Positions 45,398-52,871 of a stretch of 62,310 bases of DNA are shown piece by piece. Position numbers and translations under genes: made by a program. Positions within the stretch are counted from its first letter, which is position 1; each line of letters opens with the position of its first letter. The stretch comes from Rhodovarius lipocyclicus. GTDB lineage: Bacteria > Pseudomonadota > Alphaproteobacteria > Acetobacterales > Acetobacteraceae. The DNA lies in contig NZ_JAAABL010000021.1 of the NCBI RefSeq assembly GCF_009900765.1, positions 1-62,310 on the forward strand, given 5' to 3'. Under the pieces are notes generated by a model, which was not told the DNA's origin, did not search any database, and saw only the letters and a program-made list of their open reading frames with translations.

Positions 45398-45773
45398 GGG
45401 TTCCTCCGTTCATGTCAACGTTTGCGCGGAAAACGCCACGTCTGTGCTTGTTGAGGCAGGAAAACCTGCCGGATCGGACAGCGGGGAGGGTTGCATACGC
45501 CAGGCACAAGCGGGGGCATGCGGGGTTGGCCCGTTTTCCTCCGTGTTGCGCGGCGTATGCATGCCCGCTTGGGGCGCAGACTAGGCAGGGGAGAGGGTCC
45601 TGTCCAGGGGATTCATGCCAGCGTTCGCATGGTGGAAAAGGCATGTTTTCTGCCGCAGTGCAGCGAGGCGGGTGTGCAAAATCAGGCATTGATTTGCGCA
45701 GTCTTTGCGCGATCCGTGCACGCTTCTTGCTTTCCCGCTTTTCAGTCCATGCAAAGCCCGCTATGCCCGATGC
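45398..45773. promoter_or_regulatory. Divergent LLM / LacI control region with inverted repeats
   Basis: 376 bp without a gene. It holds a pseudo-palindrome with CGTTT and AAACG arms 7 bases apart at 45419-45435, just before the monooxygenase gene. TGCATACGCC (45492-45501) is matched by its exact inverse GGCGTATGCA (45552-45561), 50 bp apart. The word TTTGCGC occurs three times (45421, 45693, 45704), the last two 11 bp apart. These are candidate operators for the LacI-type regulator. Confidence 0.5.
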
Positions 45774-46835
45774 ATGCCATCATCCCCCGTCCGCGCACCG
45801 GCGCCCCGGTCCAGGCCGCAAGGCGCCTCCAAGGGCCGGGCCACCATCGTCACCCTCTCGCAGCTCGCGGGCGTGTCGGCCTCGACCGTCTCCCGCGCGC
45901 TCAAGAACGACCCCCGCATCTCCGAGGAGACGCGCAACCGCATCGCGGCGCTGGCCACCAAGGCGGGCTACACGCCCAATGCCTTCGCCCGCACCCTGTC
46001 CAGCGGGCGCAGCGGCCTGCTCGGCATCGTGCTGGGCTCCGTGCAGAACCCGTTCTATTCGGAACTGCTGGAGGAAGCGGTGGCCCAGGCGGCCGCCCGC
46101 GGCATGCGCCTGCTGATCGTGCACGCCGGCGGCGGGCCCATCGAGGACCGCACCGCCGAGGCCCTGCTGCAATACCAGGTCGATGGCTGCATCATCACCT
46201 CGGCCGAGCTGTCGTCCAACGCCGTCAACATCTGCGCCGCCAACGGCGTGCCGGTGGTGATGGTCAACCGCATCCCGCGCCTGCATGCCTCCGCGGTCGC
46301 CTGCGACAATGCCGAGGGCGGGCGCGAGCTGGCGCAGTTCCTGTTCGACGGCGGCCACCGCCGCATCGCCATGGTGCAGGCCCCGGCCCGCAGCTCCACG
46401 GGCCTGGAGCGCGTGCGCGGCTTCGTCGAGCAACTGCACCAGCTGGGGCTGGAGCCGCTGATGCGCATGGAAGGCGGCGGCAATTACGATGGCGGCTTCG
46501 CCTGCGGGCAGGAGATCGCGAAGCTGCCCCCCAGCCGCCGGCCGGATGCCATCTTCGGCATCAGCGACGTGATGGCCATGGGCGCGATGGACGCGCTGCG
46601 CATCGCCGGCATCCGCGTGCCGGAGGACATCTCGGTGGTCAGCTTCGACAATATCTCCGCCGCCTCCCACCCGCCCTATGGGCTGACGACCATCGCCCAG
46701 CCGCTGCAGGCCATGGTGCACCGGGGCCTCGATATCCTGATGGCACGCATCCGCGACCCGTCGCTGCCGGATGAGGCAGTGCAGTTGCGCGGGCGCCTGA
46801 TCGTGCGGCGCTCCGCCCGCGTGCCCGGGGGGTAA
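45774..46835 (+). CDS. LacI-family transcriptional regulator
   Basis: 353 aa. A basic N-terminal lead of about 25 residues is followed by the LacI helix-turn-helix, VTLSQLAGVSASTVSRALKN, and the hinge region TPNAFARTLSSGRSGLLGIV. The periplasmic-binding-like effector domain contains RRIAMVQAP and SVVSFDNISAASHPPYG. It is divergent from the LLM-Bug-AtuA-DUF4387 unit and is its probable repressor or activator. A longer frame from 45705 is unlikely. Confidence 0.9.
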   Translation: MPSSPVRAPAPRSRPQGASKGRATIVTLSQLAGVSASTVSRALKNDPRISEETRNRIAALATKAGYTPNAFARTLSSGRSGLLGIVLGSVQNPFYSELLEEAVAQAAARGMRLLIVHAGGGPIEDRTAEALLQYQVDGCIITSAELSSNAVNICAANGVPVVMVNRIPRLHASAVACDNAEGGRELAQFLFDGGHRRIAMVQAPARSSTGLERVRGFVEQLHQLGLEPLMRMEGGGNYDGGFACGQEIAKLPPSRRPDAIFGISDVMAMGAMDALRIAGIRVPEDISVVSFDNISAASHPPYGLTTIAQPLQAMVHRGLDILMARIRDPSLPDEAVQLRGRLIVRRSARVPGG

Positions 46836-46897
46836 ATGGGCGGCTGAGCCGCCCCGGCCGGTTGTGGCGGGGGCGGGCGGGGGCGTAACTTCCGCCC

Positions 46898-48328
46898 ATG
46901 CCCGCACCGCGCAACCTGACCGAACTCGAAGCCGATGTCCGCCGCGACCTGGAGCTGACGGCCCACCCCCGCGCCCCCTGGCTGCAACCGAAAACCGCCG
47001 GCGGCGCCCCGGTGCTGGACGCGCTGGTGATCGGCGCCGGGCAGTGCGGCCTGGCCGTGGCCCACGCGCTGAAGCGCGACCGCGTGGACAACATCCTGTG
47101 CATCGACCGTGCGGCGGAAGGCCGGGAGGGCCCCTGGGTCACCTATGCCCGCATGCGGTCCCTGCGCAGCCTGAAGGACCAGACCGGCCCGGACCTGAAG
47201 ACCCCCTCCCTGACCTATCAGGCCTGGCATGAGGCCCGCTATGGCGTGCCGAGCTGGGAGGCGATGACCTGGATCCCGAAGGAGAACTGGAACGACTATC
47301 TGCTGTGGTTCCGCCGCGTCACGGCCATCCCGGTGCGCAACGGCGTCGAGGCCGGGCTGATCACCCCCACCACCACCGATGACGGCCTGCCGGCCCTGCA
47401 TGTGCAGACCAGCGCCGGCCCCATGACCGCCCGCAAGATCGTGCTGGCCACCGGCCAGGAGGGCGTGGGCGGCTGGTGGATGCCGCCCCATATCGCCGCC
47501 CTGCCGCCCCGCTACCGAGCCCACACCAACCAGGAGATCGACTTCCGTGCCCTGCGCGGCAAGGTCGTCGCCGTGCTGGGCGCCGGGGCCTCCGCCTTCG
47601 ACAACGCGGCCGTCGCGCTGGAGAACGGCGCCGCCGAGGTGCACCTGTTCTGCCGCCGCGCGGAGCCCATGGTGGTGCAGCCCTATCGCTGGCTGACCTT
47701 CGCGGGCTTCCTGCGCCATATGGGCGAGATGCCCGATGAGTGGCGCTGGCGCTTCATGAGCTACATCCTGGGCCTGCGGGAAGGCTTCGCGCAGGAGCAC
47801 TACAACCGCGTGCTGCCGCACCCGAACTTCCTGATGCATATCGGCCGCAGCTGGGACAGCGTGCGGGTGGAGGATGATCGCGTCATCATCGGCACCCCGC
47901 GTGGGGACTTCACCGCCGACTTCCTGATCACTGGCACCGGCGTGCGGATGGACCCGGCCATGTGCCCGGAACTGGCCGCCTGCGCCCACAACATCGCCGC
48001 CTGGAACGACCGCTACACCCCGCCGGCCGAGGAAGCCAACGAACGGCTGGGCCAATTCCCCTACCTGGCGCAGGACAGCAGCTTCATCGAGAAAGCCCCG
48101 GGCGAAACCCCCTGGATCCGCGACATCCATCTGTTCGGCATCGGCACGACCATGAGCTTCGGGCCCGCCGGCAGCAGCATCAACGCCATGTCCATCGCAG
48201 CGCCCCGCGTGGCGGCGGGTGTGACACGCGGGTTGTTCGAGGCCGACCTGCCGCGGCTGTACGCGGATCTGCGGGCGTATGACACGGTGCAGGTGGAGTT
48301 GCAGGCGGAGAAGATCGCGGCGGAGTAG
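46898..48328 (+). CDS. Flavin-containing monooxygenase-like oxidoreductase
   Basis: 476-aa FAD/NAD(P)-binding protein. The first Rossmann motif is ALVIGAGQCGLAVAHAL (about residue 45). A second dinucleotide motif is VAVLGAGASAFDNAAVAL (about residue 225), and ATGQEGVGGWWMP lies between them. The arrangement fits FMO or Baeyer-Villiger-like monooxygenases, but no clear BVMO fingerprint is visible, so the substrate is open. It stands alone and is followed by repeat copy 5. Confidence 0.8.
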   Translation: MPAPRNLTELEADVRRDLELTAHPRAPWLQPKTAGGAPVLDALVIGAGQCGLAVAHALKRDRVDNILCIDRAAEGREGPWVTYARMRSLRSLKDQTGPDLKTPSLTYQAWHEARYGVPSWEAMTWIPKENWNDYLLWFRRVTAIPVRNGVEAGLITPTTTDDGLPALHVQTSAGPMTARKIVLATGQEGVGGWWMPPHIAALPPRYRAHTNQEIDFRALRGKVVAVLGAGASAFDNAAVALENGAAEVHLFCRRAEPMVVQPYRWLTFAGFLRHMGEMPDEWRWRFMSYILGLREGFAQEHYNRVLPHPNFLMHIGRSWDSVRVEDDRVIIGTPRGDFTADFLITGTGVRMDPAMCPELAACAHNIAAWNDRYTPPAEEANERLGQFPYLAQDSSFIEKAPGETPWIRDIHLFGIGTTMSFGPAGSSINAMSIAAPRVAAGVTRGLFEADLPRLYADLRAYDTVQVELQAEKIAAE

Positions 48329-48332
48329 AAGG

Positions 48333-48595
48333 CCGAGGGGCGCTGCCCCCAAAGGGCACAAAGACCGAGGGGCGCTGCCCCTCGGGCTCCCCGGCAGGAG
48401 CCGAAAGGCCCCTGCACCCCATCAGTTTGGCGCTGATTCTGCCAAGGTGTTTCCCATTGAATTTTATAATGAAAATGGCGCCCTACCTGCCAAGGTAAGG
48501 CGCCAATTCATGGGTTCAAAGGGTTGCTACAACCCTTTGCGGGGGTGTCGGGGGCAGCGCCCCTGACCGGGGGTCCAGGGGGCGGAGCCCCTTGG
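48333..48595 (+). repeat. Composite hairpin repeat, copy 5
   Basis: Starts with a damaged GGGGC stem (from 48333), then CCGAGGGGC-GCT-GCCCCTCGG (48365-48385), the GAAA-loop hairpin (48394-48415), an AT-rich core (about 48448-48476), the GGCGCC hairpin with one mismatch, CAAAGGGTTG-CTA-CAACCCTTTG, a GGGGGC-AGC-GCCCCT stem and CCAGGGGGC-GGA-GCCCCTTGG (48575-48595) followed by CTTTT. It lies between convergent genes, where it could end transcription from both sides. Confidence 0.85.
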
Positions 48596-48599
48596 CTTT

Positions 48600-49382
48600 T
48601 CACCCCCCAAGTATCGCCAGCGCTTCCGCCATCAGGCCCGGGTCCCCCAGCGCCAGCACATCCCCGGCCGAATCCAGCGTCAGTGCGCGGCCGTGCCAAT
48701 CCGTCAGGCTGCCGCCCGCGCCCTGGATCACGGGTGCCAGGGCGGCCCAATCCCAGGGTTTCAGGGTCGATTCCGCCACCACGTCGATCGCGCCCAGCGC
48801 CAGCAGGCCGTAGCCATAGGCATCCCCGCCCCAGGTCGCGCGCTTGCAGGCGGCGCGCAGGGTTTCGAAGCGCGGCAGGTCGTGGGCGGTGAAGATGTCG
48901 GGGGCTGTGCAGCTCAGCTCCGCCTCGGCCAGGGTGGCGCAGGGGCGGCAGCCGGCGGTGCCGCCGAAGGGGCCGGTGAAGACCGTGGCCTGCCCGGCCA
49001 CGCCCAGCCAGCGCTCACGCGTGGCGGGCTGGTCGATGATGCCCAGCACGGGCTTGCCCCGGTGCAGCAGCGAAATCAGGGTGGTGAACAGCGGCCGGCC
49101 GGTGATGAAGGCGCGGGTGCCGTCGATGGGGTCCAGCAGCCACACCCATTCGGCGTCGGCGCGGTCGGGGCCGAATTCCTCGCCCCAGATGCCGTGGTCA
49201 GGGAAGCGCTGGCCGAGGAATTCGCGCAACGCCACCTCGGCGCCGCGATCGGCGGCGGTGACGGGCGATTCGTCGGCCTTGCCCTCCACCGCCAGCGGGC
49301 GGCGAAAATAGGGCAGGATGACGCGCCCGGCCAGATCGGCGGCCTCGGTGGCCGCCGCGACGATCCCGGGCGCGACGGTCAT
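48600..49382 (-). CDS. hisN: Inositol-monophosphatase-family phosphatase (HisN-like)
   Basis: 260 aa, Mg2+-dependent. Metal-binding motifs are GEEFGPDRADAEWVW with DPIDGTRAFITGRPLF (about residues 86-101) and WDWAALAPVIQGAGG near the C-terminus. This subgroup in actinobacteria and alphaproteobacteria includes histidinol-phosphate phosphatase, the eighth step of histidine synthesis; inositol phosphatase activity cannot be excluded. The stop of the upstream cytochrome c gene lies 2 bp before its start. Confidence 0.85.
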   Translation of the reverse strand: MTVAPGIVAAATEAADLAGRVILPYFRRPLAVEGKADESPVTAADRGAEVALREFLGQRFPDHGIWGEEFGPDRADAEWVWLLDPIDGTRAFITGRPLFTTLISLLHRGKPVLGIIDQPATRERWLGVAGQATVFTGPFGGTAGCRPCATLAEAELSCTAPDIFTAHDLPRFETLRAACKRATWGGDAYGYGLLALGAIDVVAESTLKPWDWAALAPVIQGAGGSLTDWHGRALTLDSAGDVLALGDPGLMAEALAILGG

Positions 49383-49384
49383 GC

Positions 49385-49930
49385 TCAGGGCAGCGGGACC
49401 GGGTTGGCCGCCAGGCTGCGCAGATAGGCGATGACGTCCGCGCGCTGCTCGATGTTGCGGATGCCGGCGAAGGCCATGCGCGTGCCGGGGACGGTGGTGC
49501 CCGGATGCGCCAGGAAGTTGTTCAGCGCCTCATAATCCCACGGGTGGCCCGCCTTGGCGCGCATCGCGTTGGAGTAGCTGAAGCCTTCATGCGCCGCGTG
49601 GTCGCGGCCGACCACACCGTACAGGTTCGGGCCCACCGCGTTGCGGCCGCCTTCGGTGAAGGTGTGGCAGGAGCCGCACTGGCGGGTGGCGATGGTGCGG
49701 CCGTTGTCGGCGTTCGCCGCGGCCAGCAGCGGTACGATCGGCGGTTCGGCCGGCACCTCGGCCGGGGCGGCGGGGGCGCCACCGGCGGCGGGCGCGCCCT
49801 GAATGGTGATGGCCGCGTGTTCCAGCTTGTGCGGGTGCACCAGAAGTTCACCCAGGAAGCCCGCGCCCATGAAAACCACACCGGCCACCAGCGGCGCGGC
49901 GAAGATCTTGTTCAGCTCCAGATTCGCCAT
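49385..49930 (-). CDS. Membrane-anchored class I cytochrome c
   Basis: 181 aa. The N-terminus holds an uncleaved anchor (APLVAGVVFMGAGFLGELLV), then a Pro/Ala-rich linker, then a c-type heme domain with CGSCH and the distal Met in GTRMAFAGI. It resembles CycM/cytochrome c552, which links the bc1 complex to cytochrome oxidase in alphaproteobacteria. The start is the ATG of MANLELNKIF. Divergent from kdsB. Confidence 0.9.
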   Translation of the reverse strand: MANLELNKIFAAPLVAGVVFMGAGFLGELLVHPHKLEHAAITIQGAPAAGGAPAAPAEVPAEPPIVPLLAAANADNGRTIATRQCGSCHTFTEGGRNAVGPNLYGVVGRDHAAHEGFSYSNAMRAKAGHPWDYEALNNFLAHPGTTVPGTRMAFAGIRNIEQRADVIAYLRSLAANPVPLP

Positions 49931-50014
49931 CGGGACCCGTAACCTTCCTGCATGCATGCCACCGCGCGAAAACGCCCGCGCGATCCTTGTCTTATTGCTG
50001 CACCACAGCCCAGC

Positions 50015-50043
50015 TTGGCAAGGGGCGGAGGGCTTCCTAAGAC
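50015..50043 (+). promoter_or_regulatory. Predicted promoter of kdsB
   Basis: TTGGCA (50015-50020), a 17-bp spacer and TAAGAC (50038-50043), about 68 bp upstream of the kdsB start in the divergent gap with the cytochrome c gene. Confidence 0.45.
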
Positions 50044-50111
50044 GCGCCGCACCATATAGGCCTGCTCGGAAGCCTTCAATCTCCCCCGATGAACCGCAAA
50101 GGTGCTGTTTC

Positions 50112-50843
50112 GTGAACCCGATCATTGTCATACCGGCACGCATGGGCAGCAGCCGGCTGCCCGGCAAGCCTCTGGCCGACATCCATGGCCAGCCCATGAT
50201 CGTGCATGTTCTGCGCCGCGCGCTGGAGGCCGGGATCGGCCCCGTGGCCGTCGCGGCCGGTGAGCCCGAGATCGTCGCCGCCGTGCGGGCGGCCGGCGGC
50301 ACCGCCGTGCTGGTGGCTGAGGATCTGCCCTCCGGCACGGATCGCGTGAAGCGCGCGGTGGATGTGCTGGACCCCGAGGGCCGGCACGACGTGGTGGTGA
50401 ATTTGCAGGGCGACGCGCCGACGCTGGCGCCGGAGCTGCTCTCGGCCGTGCTGCGCCCGTTGGCGGACCCGGGGGTGGAGATCGGCAGCCTGGTCGCCCC
50501 CATCGCCGATGCGCGGGAAGCGGCGAAGGACAGCTACGTCAAATGCGCCTGCGCCTTCGCGCCGGGCCAGGATGTGGCGCCAGCCCCCTATTTCAGCCGC
50601 GCGGCCGTGCCGTGGGGCGAGGGGCCGCTGTGGCACCATATCGGTGTCTATGCCTATCGCCGGGCGGCGCTGGAACGCTTCGTCACCCTGCCGGAAAGCC
50701 CGCTGGAGAAGCGCGAGAAGCTGGAACAGCTCCGCGCCCTGGAAGCTGGCATGCGCATCGCCGTGGCCCGCGTGCCGCACGGCCCCTTCGGCGTGGACAC
50801 GCCCGAGGATCTGGAACACGCCCGAGAGCTGCTGAAAGCCTGA
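50112..50843 (+). CDS. kdsB: 3-deoxy-manno-octulosonate cytidylyltransferase
   Basis: CMP-Kdo synthetase, 243 aa, activating Kdo for lipopolysaccharide core synthesis. It begins IIVIPARMGSSRLPGKPLAD (nucleotide-binding), with DLPSGTDRVKRA and NLQGDAPTLAPELL further on. A GTG start immediately before NPIIVIPAR is the only codon that gives the normal N-terminus. 3 bp separate it from pheA. Confidence 0.94.
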   Translation: MNPIIVIPARMGSSRLPGKPLADIHGQPMIVHVLRRALEAGIGPVAVAAGEPEIVAAVRAAGGTAVLVAEDLPSGTDRVKRAVDVLDPEGRHDVVVNLQGDAPTLAPELLSAVLRPLADPGVEIGSLVAPIADAREAAKDSYVKCACAFAPGQDVAPAPYFSRAAVPWGEGPLWHHIGVYAYRRAALERFVTLPESPLEKREKLEQLRALEAGMRIAVARVPHGPFGVDTPEDLEHARELLKA

Positions 50844-50846
50844 ACC

Positions 50847-51692
50847 ATGCCCATCATCGCCTTCCAGGGCGTCCCCGGCGCCTATTCCGACCTGGCCTGC
50901 CGCCACGCCTATCCCGGCTGGACCACCATGCCCTGCGCCAGCTTCGAGGCCGCCATCGAGGCGGTGCGCGACGGCGCGGCCGAGCTGGCCATGCTGCCCT
51001 GTGAGAACAACCTGGCCGGCCGCGTGCCCGACATCCACCGCATGCTGCCCGACAGCGGCCTGTTCGTTGTGGGCGAGCATTTCGAGCGCGTGGAACACTG
51101 CCTGCTGGCCAACAAGGGTGCCACCATCGCCGGGCTGAAGCGCGCGCATTCGCACCCCATGGCGCTGGGCCAGGTGCTGAAGGTGCTGAAGGAGCTGAAG
51201 CTGGAGGCCGTGATCGAGGCCGACACCGCCGGCGCCGCCAAGCTGCTGGCCGAGGCCGGCGGGCTGGAGGACGCGGCGATCGCCAGCTCCCTTGCCGCCG
51301 AAACCTATGGGTTGGAGATCCTGCGCCGCAATGTCGAGGACGCGGCGGACAACACCACCCGCTTCTACGTCATGTCCCGCGACGCGCGGCTGCCGGCCGT
51401 GGGCACGCCGCGCTGCGTGACCACCTTCGTCTTCCAGGTGCGCAGCATTCCGGCCGCGCTGTACAAGGCGCTGGGCGGCTTCGCCACCAATGGCGTGAAC
51501 CTGACCAAGCTCGAATCCTACATGCTGGGCGGGCGCTTCACCGCCGTGCAGTTCCTGTGCGACGCCGACGGCCACCCGGAGGAACCCGCCATGGCCCGCG
51601 CGCTGGAGGAGCTGCGCTTCTTCAGCCATGAGCTGCGCGTGCTGGGCACCTACACCGCCCATCCCTACCGCATCGAGAACGAGAGCAACTGA
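50847..51692 (+). CDS. pheA: Prephenate dehydratase
   Basis: 281 aa, monofunctional. The catalytic domain (about residues 1-180) has AFQGVPGAYSDLACRHAYP and LPCENNLAGRVPD, and NTTRFYVMSRD with the TRF motif. A C-terminal ACT domain (FVFQVRSIPAALYKAL, then KLESYMLGGRFTAVQF with the ESR-like region) gives feedback control by phenylalanine. No chorismate mutase domain. The kdsB-pheA pair next to a cytochrome c gene is a conserved alphaproteobacterial arrangement. Confidence 0.94.
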   Translation: MPIIAFQGVPGAYSDLACRHAYPGWTTMPCASFEAAIEAVRDGAAELAMLPCENNLAGRVPDIHRMLPDSGLFVVGEHFERVEHCLLANKGATIAGLKRAHSHPMALGQVLKVLKELKLEAVIEADTAGAAKLLAEAGGLEDAAIASSLAAETYGLEILRRNVEDAADNTTRFYVMSRDARLPAVGTPRCVTTFVFQVRSIPAALYKALGGFATNGVNLTKLESYMLGGRFTAVQFLCDADGHPEEPAMARALEELRFFSHELRVLGTYTAHPYRIENESN

Positions 51693-51695
51693 GCC

Positions 51696-52628
51696 ATGGC
51701 GATCCTCCTCTCCACCAAACTGAACGCCATGGAAGCCTGGCGCGACGCGCTGCTGGCGCTGGACCCCACGCTCGACATCCGCATGTTCCCCGATGCCGGC
51801 AAGCCGGAGGACATCGAGGCCGCCGTGTGCTGGACCGCGCATGACATGGCCGAGCTGCGCCGCTATCCGAACCTGAAGCTCATCGTCTCCATGGGCGCTG
51901 GCGTGGACCACCTGCTGCGCGCCCCGGGCCCGCCGCCGGGCGTGCCGGTGGCCCGCCTGAAGGACGAGATGCTGACCACCGCCATGGGCGAGTGGGTGCT
52001 GCTGAACGTGCTGCGCTTCCATCGGCAGGACCTGGAATACCGCGCCCAGCAGGAAGCCCGCATCTGGAACGAGCTGCCCGCCCCCTTCACCGCCGAGCGC
52101 CGCGTGGGCTTCCTGGGCCTGGGGCAGCTGGGGGCGCACGCCGCCCAGCTATGCCGCCACCTGGGCTTCCCGGTGCTGGGCTGGACGCGCAACCCGCGCC
52201 AGGTCGAGGGCATCCGGTGCTTCCACGGCGACGCCGGGCTGCGCGACATGCTGCGCCAGACCGACATTCTGTGCTGCCTGCTGCCGCTGACGCCGGACAC
52301 GCGCGGGGTGATCAACAAGGACACGCTCGGCCTGCTGCCGCGCGGGGCCTATGTGATCAACTCCGCCCGCGGCGGGCATGTGGTGGATGCCGACCTGCTG
52401 GCGGCCCTCGACAGCGGCCATGTGGCCGCCGCCGCGCTGGATGTGTTCGAGCCGGAACCCCTGCCGGCCGACCACCCCTATTGGGGCCACCCGAAGGTGC
52501 TGGTCTGGCCGCATGCCAGCAGCATCACCATCCCGCGCAGCGCCGCACCGCAGGTGGTGGAAAACCTGAAGCGCCTGAAGGATGGGCGGGAACTGATCAA
52601 CCTGGTGGATTTCAGCGCGGGGTATTGA
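51696..52628 (+). CDS. Glyoxylate/hydroxypyruvate reductase-like D-2-hydroxyacid dehydrogenase
   Basis: 310 aa, GhrA-like. NAD(P)-binding motif GFLGLGQLGAHAAQLC (about residue 140). Catalytic residues are Arg in INSARGGHVVDADLL, Glu in DVFEPEPLPADHPYW and His in VLVWPHASSITI. It reduces glyoxylate or hydroxypyruvate in the cytoplasm. 3 bp after pheA, so probably in the same operon, which ends at repeat copy 6. Confidence 0.9.
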   Translation: MAILLSTKLNAMEAWRDALLALDPTLDIRMFPDAGKPEDIEAAVCWTAHDMAELRRYPNLKLIVSMGAGVDHLLRAPGPPPGVPVARLKDEMLTTAMGEWVLLNVLRFHRQDLEYRAQQEARIWNELPAPFTAERRVGFLGLGQLGAHAAQLCRHLGFPVLGWTRNPRQVEGIRCFHGDAGLRDMLRQTDILCCLLPLTPDTRGVINKDTLGLLPRGAYVINSARGGHVVDADLLAALDSGHVAAAALDVFEPEPLPADHPYWGHPKVLVWPHASSITIPRSAAPQVVENLKRLKDGRELINLVDFSAGY

Positions 52629-52637
52629 GGGCGTAGC

Positions 52638-52866
52638 CCAGGGGGCGCCGCCCCCTGGACCCCCGGCAGGAGCCGAAAGGCCCCTGCACCCCATCAGTTT
52701 GGCGCCATACAGTGCCAAGGTGTTTCTTATTGATTTTAATAATGAAAATGGCGCCTTACCTGCCAAGGTAAGGCGCCAAACGCATGGGTTCAAAGGGTTG
52801 CTACAACCCTTTGCGGGGTCGCCAGGGGCAGCGCCCCTGGCTGGGGGCCCGGGGGCAACGCCCCCG
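52638..52866 (+). repeat. Composite hairpin repeat, copy 6 (most complete)
   Basis: CCAGGGGGC-GCC-GCCCCCTGG (52638-52658); GAAA-loop hairpin with GCAGG/CCTGC ends (52666-52687); AT-rich core (about 52722-52749); a perfect 12-bp stem GGCGCCTTACCT / AGGTAAGGCGCC with GCCA loop (52750-52777); CAAAGGGTTG-CTA-CAACCCTTTG (52791-52813); CCAGGGGC-AGC-GCCCCTGG (52822-52840); CGGGGGC-AAC-GCCCCCG (52850-52866). It lies between convergent genes. Confidence 0.88.
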
Positions 52867-52871
52867 TATCC

